Positions 61,029 to 64,000 of a stretch of DNA of 64,000 nucleotides are shown here, in pieces. Origin of the DNA: Bacteroidales bacterium (GTDB taxonomy: Bacteria > Bacteroidota > Bacteroidia > Bacteroidales > Bacteroidaceae). The notes below the pieces were generated by a model. It made no database searches. It had not been told where the DNA came from and was given only the letters and a program-made list of their open reading frames with translations. A program made the position numbers and the translations under genes. Position 1 is the first letter of the stretch. The number at the start of each line of letters is the position of its first letter. The stretch covers positions 1 through 64,000 of the forward strand of contig JAGHUS010000042.1 in assembly GCA_018064685.1 (NCBI GenBank), in the 5' to 3' direction.

Positions 61029-61307
61029 ATGACAAAAGCAGAATTGGCAAAAGCCGTTGCAGAAGATTGCGGCTTGAATCAGGCTGATACTCTTGCAGCC
61101 ATCGAGAGCGTAATGAAGATCATCAAAGATACCCTTTCTAAGAAAGAGAACGTTTACCTCCGTGGTTTTGGAACCTTCGACCTCAAGCATCGTGCAGAGA
61201 AGACTGCCCGCAACATCTCGAAGAACACCACTATCATCGTTCCCGCTCACGATCTTCCTCACTTCAAGCCCTGCAAGGAGTTCACCAACGCTTTGCTCGA
61301 GAAGTAA
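61029..61307 (+). CDS. HU family histone-like DNA-binding protein
   Basis: 92 residues, the classic HU/IHF size. MTKAELAKAVAEDCGLNQADTLAAIESVMKIIKDTL covers the helical body (residues 1-37, abbreviated), followed by VYLRGFGTFDLKHR and the beta-arm with RTARNISKNTTIIVPA-like KTARNISKNTTIIVPAHDLPHFKP (about 56-79). It binds and bends DNA non-specifically in nucleoid organisation. It has its own promoter and terminator (61342-61382), so it is monocistronic. Confidence 0.93.
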   Translation: MTKAELAKAVAEDCGLNQADTLAAIESVMKIIKDTLSKKENVYLRGFGTFDLKHRAEKTARNISKNTTIIVPAHDLPHFKPCKEFTNALLEK

Positions 61308-61341
61308 TCTGTCTTAGGACAAATGCTCGATAGCGAGCCTG

Positions 61342-61382
61342 AGAGAGCCAATCACATGCACATTGTGACTGGCTCTCTTTCA
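61342..61382 (+). terminator. Terminator of the HU gene
   Basis: AGAGAGCCAATCAC (61342-61355) pairs with GTGACTGGCTCTCT (61364-61378), followed by TTC. It lies 35 bp past the stop codon. Confidence 0.75.
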
Positions 61383-61521
61383 TTCTGATTATACTATACT
61401 TATATTCGCAAAGTGGACCCCTTGAACCCTTTTGGCAAAAAAACGAGTTGTATAATGACACTTGCTGAATGTGATCCAAATCTGGTCGACTTTATCATTT
61501 TTGACGTTAGCATAAAGAAAT

Positions 61522-61632
61522 AAAGACGCTACGGCAGTTAACCGTCCAGCCTTGGTTGGACGGTTTATTCTCGCTGCGGTTTTCAAAAAAACTCCTAGCG
61601 TCTTTCAACCGTCCAACCAAGGCTGGACGGTT
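61522..61632. other. Nested inverted repeats, possible structured RNA
   Basis: AAAGACGCTA (61522-61531) pairs with TAGCGTCTTT (61596-61605) and encloses a hairpin formed by a 26-bp near-palindrome (61540-61565: ACCGTCCAGCC..GGTTGGACGGT). The reverse complement of the whole 26 bp follows at 61607-61632. The two 26-bp arms can either each fold or pair with each other. Confidence 0.7.
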
Positions 61633-61857
61633 GACTGTTGCATGGTGATTCTGTCATTATGGCTACACCTGTCGTCGAAAAACGTAGCATGATTTGTGTA
61701 ATTTACGCCAAAATACCCTTTAAACTACAAGGTGTGCACTCATTTTTGCAATACTTTGCGTGACTTATAAAACCAGCAAAAGGCCGCGAAATACGTCATA
61801 TACCATTGACAGTGTGTTCGTTATGTACATTTTTATCAAACATGCAAAAAAACTCTC

Positions 61858-61946
61858 CGTCACCTTCGTCACTCTTCCGTCACCGCTTTCGTCACCGATA
61901 AGCACCTTATAAACAAAGAGTTACAAAAAGGTGACGGAGGTGACGG
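61858..61946. repeat. CGTCAC iteron-like cluster
   Basis: CGTCAC(C/T) occurs at 61858, 61867, 61878 and 61890, and in the reverse sense (GGTGACG) at 61930 and 61940. The flanks CTCCGTCACC and GGTGACGGAG form an inverted repeat. It resembles iteron sets seen beside replication genes of mobile elements, but no such gene is next to it. The gap from 61308 to 62165 has no supported gene. Confidence 0.65.
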
Positions 61947-62165
61947 AGTTTTTATGAGTAATAAGATAATTATATTATATGGCCCATCACAGCATTGTCA
62001 TCCCGACGTAGTGCAAAACTCATTTCATTCGGAATGACAACGCAGGATGCCAAATTGTATATCGCTCCCTAGTTATAAGATGCCGGCATATGGGTTGTCG
62101 GTGCGTGAAGCATTGTTGAGGGCATACCTCTCCTGGCCAGCTAGCTCCCATATAAAGTCAACGTG

Positions 62166-63992
62166 CTATTTCTCTAGAAGGAACTTCATGAAAGCATTCA
62201 TCATTTGGCGACGGATGTTGGGTTCCTCCAGTTGTTCGATGGGGAAACCTAGCGTGATGGCATTGTAAGAAGCGCCCTTGTAGGCTATAGCTGCGGGTGA
62301 CGAGGTGGTGCCATAGGTGAGGATGGGATTTGCTGTCCCCTCAGCTTGCAAGATGCTGGTGCGGGGTGTGCTGAGGTGGCGTTCGTTGGGCACCATAGTT
62401 AGTGTTCCCTTCGTATTCATTCCTTTTACCGCCAGTATGGAGTCGGCACGTTGTTCGCCACTGGCATCCCAATGCAGTATGCTGCGTGTGAAGTTGCGGT
62501 TCTGACTGGTTGTGGCATTGTCATGCTGCTGTACGTCGATTCCCACATATGCTCCGCTCATCAGCACTGAGGTTCCGCTTTGCGTAGCTGTCTCGATGGT
62601 CTTCATTATTTCGCGAGTGTAAACGGGCTTTGCCTCTTGCGAGTAGCCGTCGCATCGCTGTGCACCTACGATGATATCGAGGATGCGGTATGGGTGACGT
62701 GCTACAAAGGATGGAGTGAGGGTACTGCGCGAGCATGACGAGATATGATAGGCACCACCCTCGGAAATGTCGCGGGCATGAAGGGTGGGGTAGTCGAATG
62801 TGTTGCCTTTCTGCAAGATACCAACCCATTCCTGCGAACTATATCCCAATCCATCGCTTTGCTCTGAGTCGTAGCCGTCCTTGTTGAAGTAACGTTGCGG
62901 ACCACAATATTCGGGTGTGCTATGGTATGGTACACCGGGGTCGGCCTTGACATTTAAGCCACGCTCGGTGGGTGTGTCGAAGGGCTGCGGTCCGGCAAGT
63001 CGAGTAAAGGTGTTAGCTATCAACACCATGGGTGCGGTATTTTCTCTGCTTATCATTCCGCACAACTCCTCGCTGGGCATGCTGGCACCGCCATCGTTCA
63101 GGGCTTCAACCTTGAAGCGGTACAGCTTGCCAGGCTCGGCTGTGACAAATGCCTGACATTCGTGAACGACTTCACCGTTATTCCATCCGCCATCGCCTTT
63201 GGCCGTATATAAAATATAAGAGGTGGGGGTGGCCGAAGGTTCGAGCTTGTCGAGAGTGGGCTGCCACGATAGTCGGAATCGATGATTCTCGGGTTCGGCC
63301 TCAACAGCCAGCGTGTTGACTGGCAGTGGCTGTACGCAATAGGGCGTGTCGCCATGCATCGTGGAGCAGAATTGCAGGATGGACTTGTAGATGGCTCTCG
63401 ACATATAGAACTTGAAGGTAGGGTCGTGAGCCAGTGCTATCTCGGAAAGATTCTGATGCGAGAACATCTCAAAGATAATGCCTGGAATGCGTGGCACTCG
63501 CGACTCGCCGTAGTTCTTGTCCATATTGGTGCGTATCTCCCAATTGCCGAGAAGATCGGAGAGATCCCTCTTGCAGTTTTTCAACATCAGTCCGCTGAGC
63601 AGTCCTGAAGCCTTTCTGCTCACTCCGCTAGGCAGCAGTCCATCTTCAAACTCTGACGTATAGATACCTAGTGAACCAACCATCGACATGTCTTTGCGAT
63701 AGCCAGCATCGCTGTGTAGAGCCAGCGAGAGTTCGATCGGCACGCACAGTCCCGAGTCGCCAGGCAGATAGACTGAGCCTCGTGCCATATAGTTGGTGGC
63801 AGCGGGCCGTGTCACGATGTCGTCGTTGTAGTCGTGCGTGCCCTTATAGGTGGAATATATGTCGTAGGGCAGACCGTACCACAGTGCACTGTAGCGTGCT
63901 GCTTCAAGATAACGTGGCAGTCCGCTTACACTTGGATGTCTGCCCAATGTGTCACATCGAGCCACATTTCCCATACCTCCACCAAAGCGCAC
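62166..63992 (-). CDS. 3' part of amidase/xanthan-lyase-like secreted protein
   Basis: 608 residues are visible and the gene probably continues beyond the right edge: the ATG at 63992 is only eight bases from it and no stop codon intervenes. The visible N-terminal part resembles an N-acetylmuramoyl-L-alanine amidase-type fold, with PIELSLALHSDAGY (about 86). A fibronectin III-like domain follows (about 230-315, RLSWQP...TSYILY...YRFKVEALNDGG) and then a C-terminal alpha/beta domain. Bacteroidetes proteins of this layout are usually annotated as xanthan lyase or golvesin-domain proteins. The true substrate is unknown. Cell-wall or polysaccharide turnover outside the cell is likely. Confidence 0.65.
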   Translation of the reverse strand: MRFGGGMGNVARCDTLGRHPSVSGLPRYLEAARYSALWYGLPYDIYSTYKGTHDYNDDIVTRPAATNYMARGSVYLPGDSGLCVPIELSLALHSDAGYRKDMSMVGSLGIYTSEFEDGLLPSGVSRKASGLLSGLMLKNCKRDLSDLLGNWEIRTNMDKNYGESRVPRIPGIIFEMFSHQNLSEIALAHDPTFKFYMSRAIYKSILQFCSTMHGDTPYCVQPLPVNTLAVEAEPENHRFRLSWQPTLDKLEPSATPTSYILYTAKGDGGWNNGEVVHECQAFVTAEPGKLYRFKVEALNDGGASMPSEELCGMISRENTAPMVLIANTFTRLAGPQPFDTPTERGLNVKADPGVPYHSTPEYCGPQRYFNKDGYDSEQSDGLGYSSQEWVGILQKGNTFDYPTLHARDISEGGAYHISSCSRSTLTPSFVARHPYRILDIIVGAQRCDGYSQEAKPVYTREIMKTIETATQSGTSVLMSGAYVGIDVQQHDNATTSQNRNFTRSILHWDASGEQRADSILAVKGMNTKGTLTMVPNERHLSTPRTSILQAEGTANPILTYGTTSSPAAIAYKGASYNAITLGFPIEQLEEPNIRRQMMNAFMKFLLEK

Positions 63993-64000
63993 TGCATCTG

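Overview
The window looks like a chromosomal segment of a Bacteroidales bacterium, most likely Prevotella or Segatella. Four things support this: repeated Bacteroidetes-type promoter elements (TAnnTTTG, often about 20 bp after TTTG), a tryptophan operon in the order trpB-E-G-D-C-F-A, short (type III) phosphoglycerate dehydrogenase beside serC and a DUF1015 gene, and HU-HIG and VirE-N/DUF3987 proteins typical of that phylum. The species is inferred from content only. One tRNA (Pro, UGG) is visible; there are no rRNA genes, no recognisable insertion sequence and no CRISPR array.

Region 1 (1-14.1 kb) is an exopolysaccharide cluster read leftward: a CheY-like regulator, a priming sugar transferase with a degenerate receiver-like N-terminus, a half-length TolC-like protein, a Wzz/GumC-type protein with a degenerate kinase domain, a Wzy-like polymerase, four family-2 glycosyltransferases (one apparently inactive) and an endonuclease/exonuclease/phosphatase membrane protein. 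A hexapeptide acyltransferase is embedded in the opposite orientation, and a mannose-1-phosphate guanylyltransferase starts divergently from the regulator. No flippase and no Wza-type exporter are seen.

Region 2 (14.1-23 kb) holds a lipoprotein, a Cas4/DNA2-like nuclease-helicase, a MATE transporter, tRNA-Pro, a BASS-family transporter with a small membrane protein, and a conserved unknown gene overlapping an SGNH hydrolase. Region 3 (23-28.3 kb) is the most unusual part: an HU-HIG protein, GCAACA-repeat clusters, a strongly AT-rich block, an unknown acidic protein and a VirE-N/DUF3987 primase-helicase. Near-identical, outward-pointing repeat clusters bracket the last two genes. This resembles the replication module of a plasmid-like or satellite element, though no integrase is visible.

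Region 4 (28.5-37 kb) is carbohydrate-active: a CE15-type esterase, an SDR oxidoreductase, an orphan glycyl-radical activase, a GH36 and a GH97 alpha-galactosidase, and a Dabb protein. Region 5 (37.1-44.2 kb) is a compact leftward operon: formate-THF ligase, 2-hydroxyacid dehydrogenase, GH3 beta-glucosidase and M3 peptidase. Region 6 (44.3-51.6 kb) is the trp operon plus a small secreted protein. Region 7 (51.7-61.3 kb) reads rightward: NhaD antiporter, DbpA-type RNA helicase, serC, serA, DUF1015, YigZ, a lipoprotein, a phosphoesterase and a canonical HU protein. Region 8 (61.3-64 kb) is a structured, repeat-bearing gap and the 3' part of a large amidase/xanthan-lyase-like gene cut by the window edge.

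The gaps are rich in exact-period tandem arrays (22, 31, 22, 32 and 50 bp), dispersed short repeats and inverted repeats. These are the main structure that the genes do not explain.
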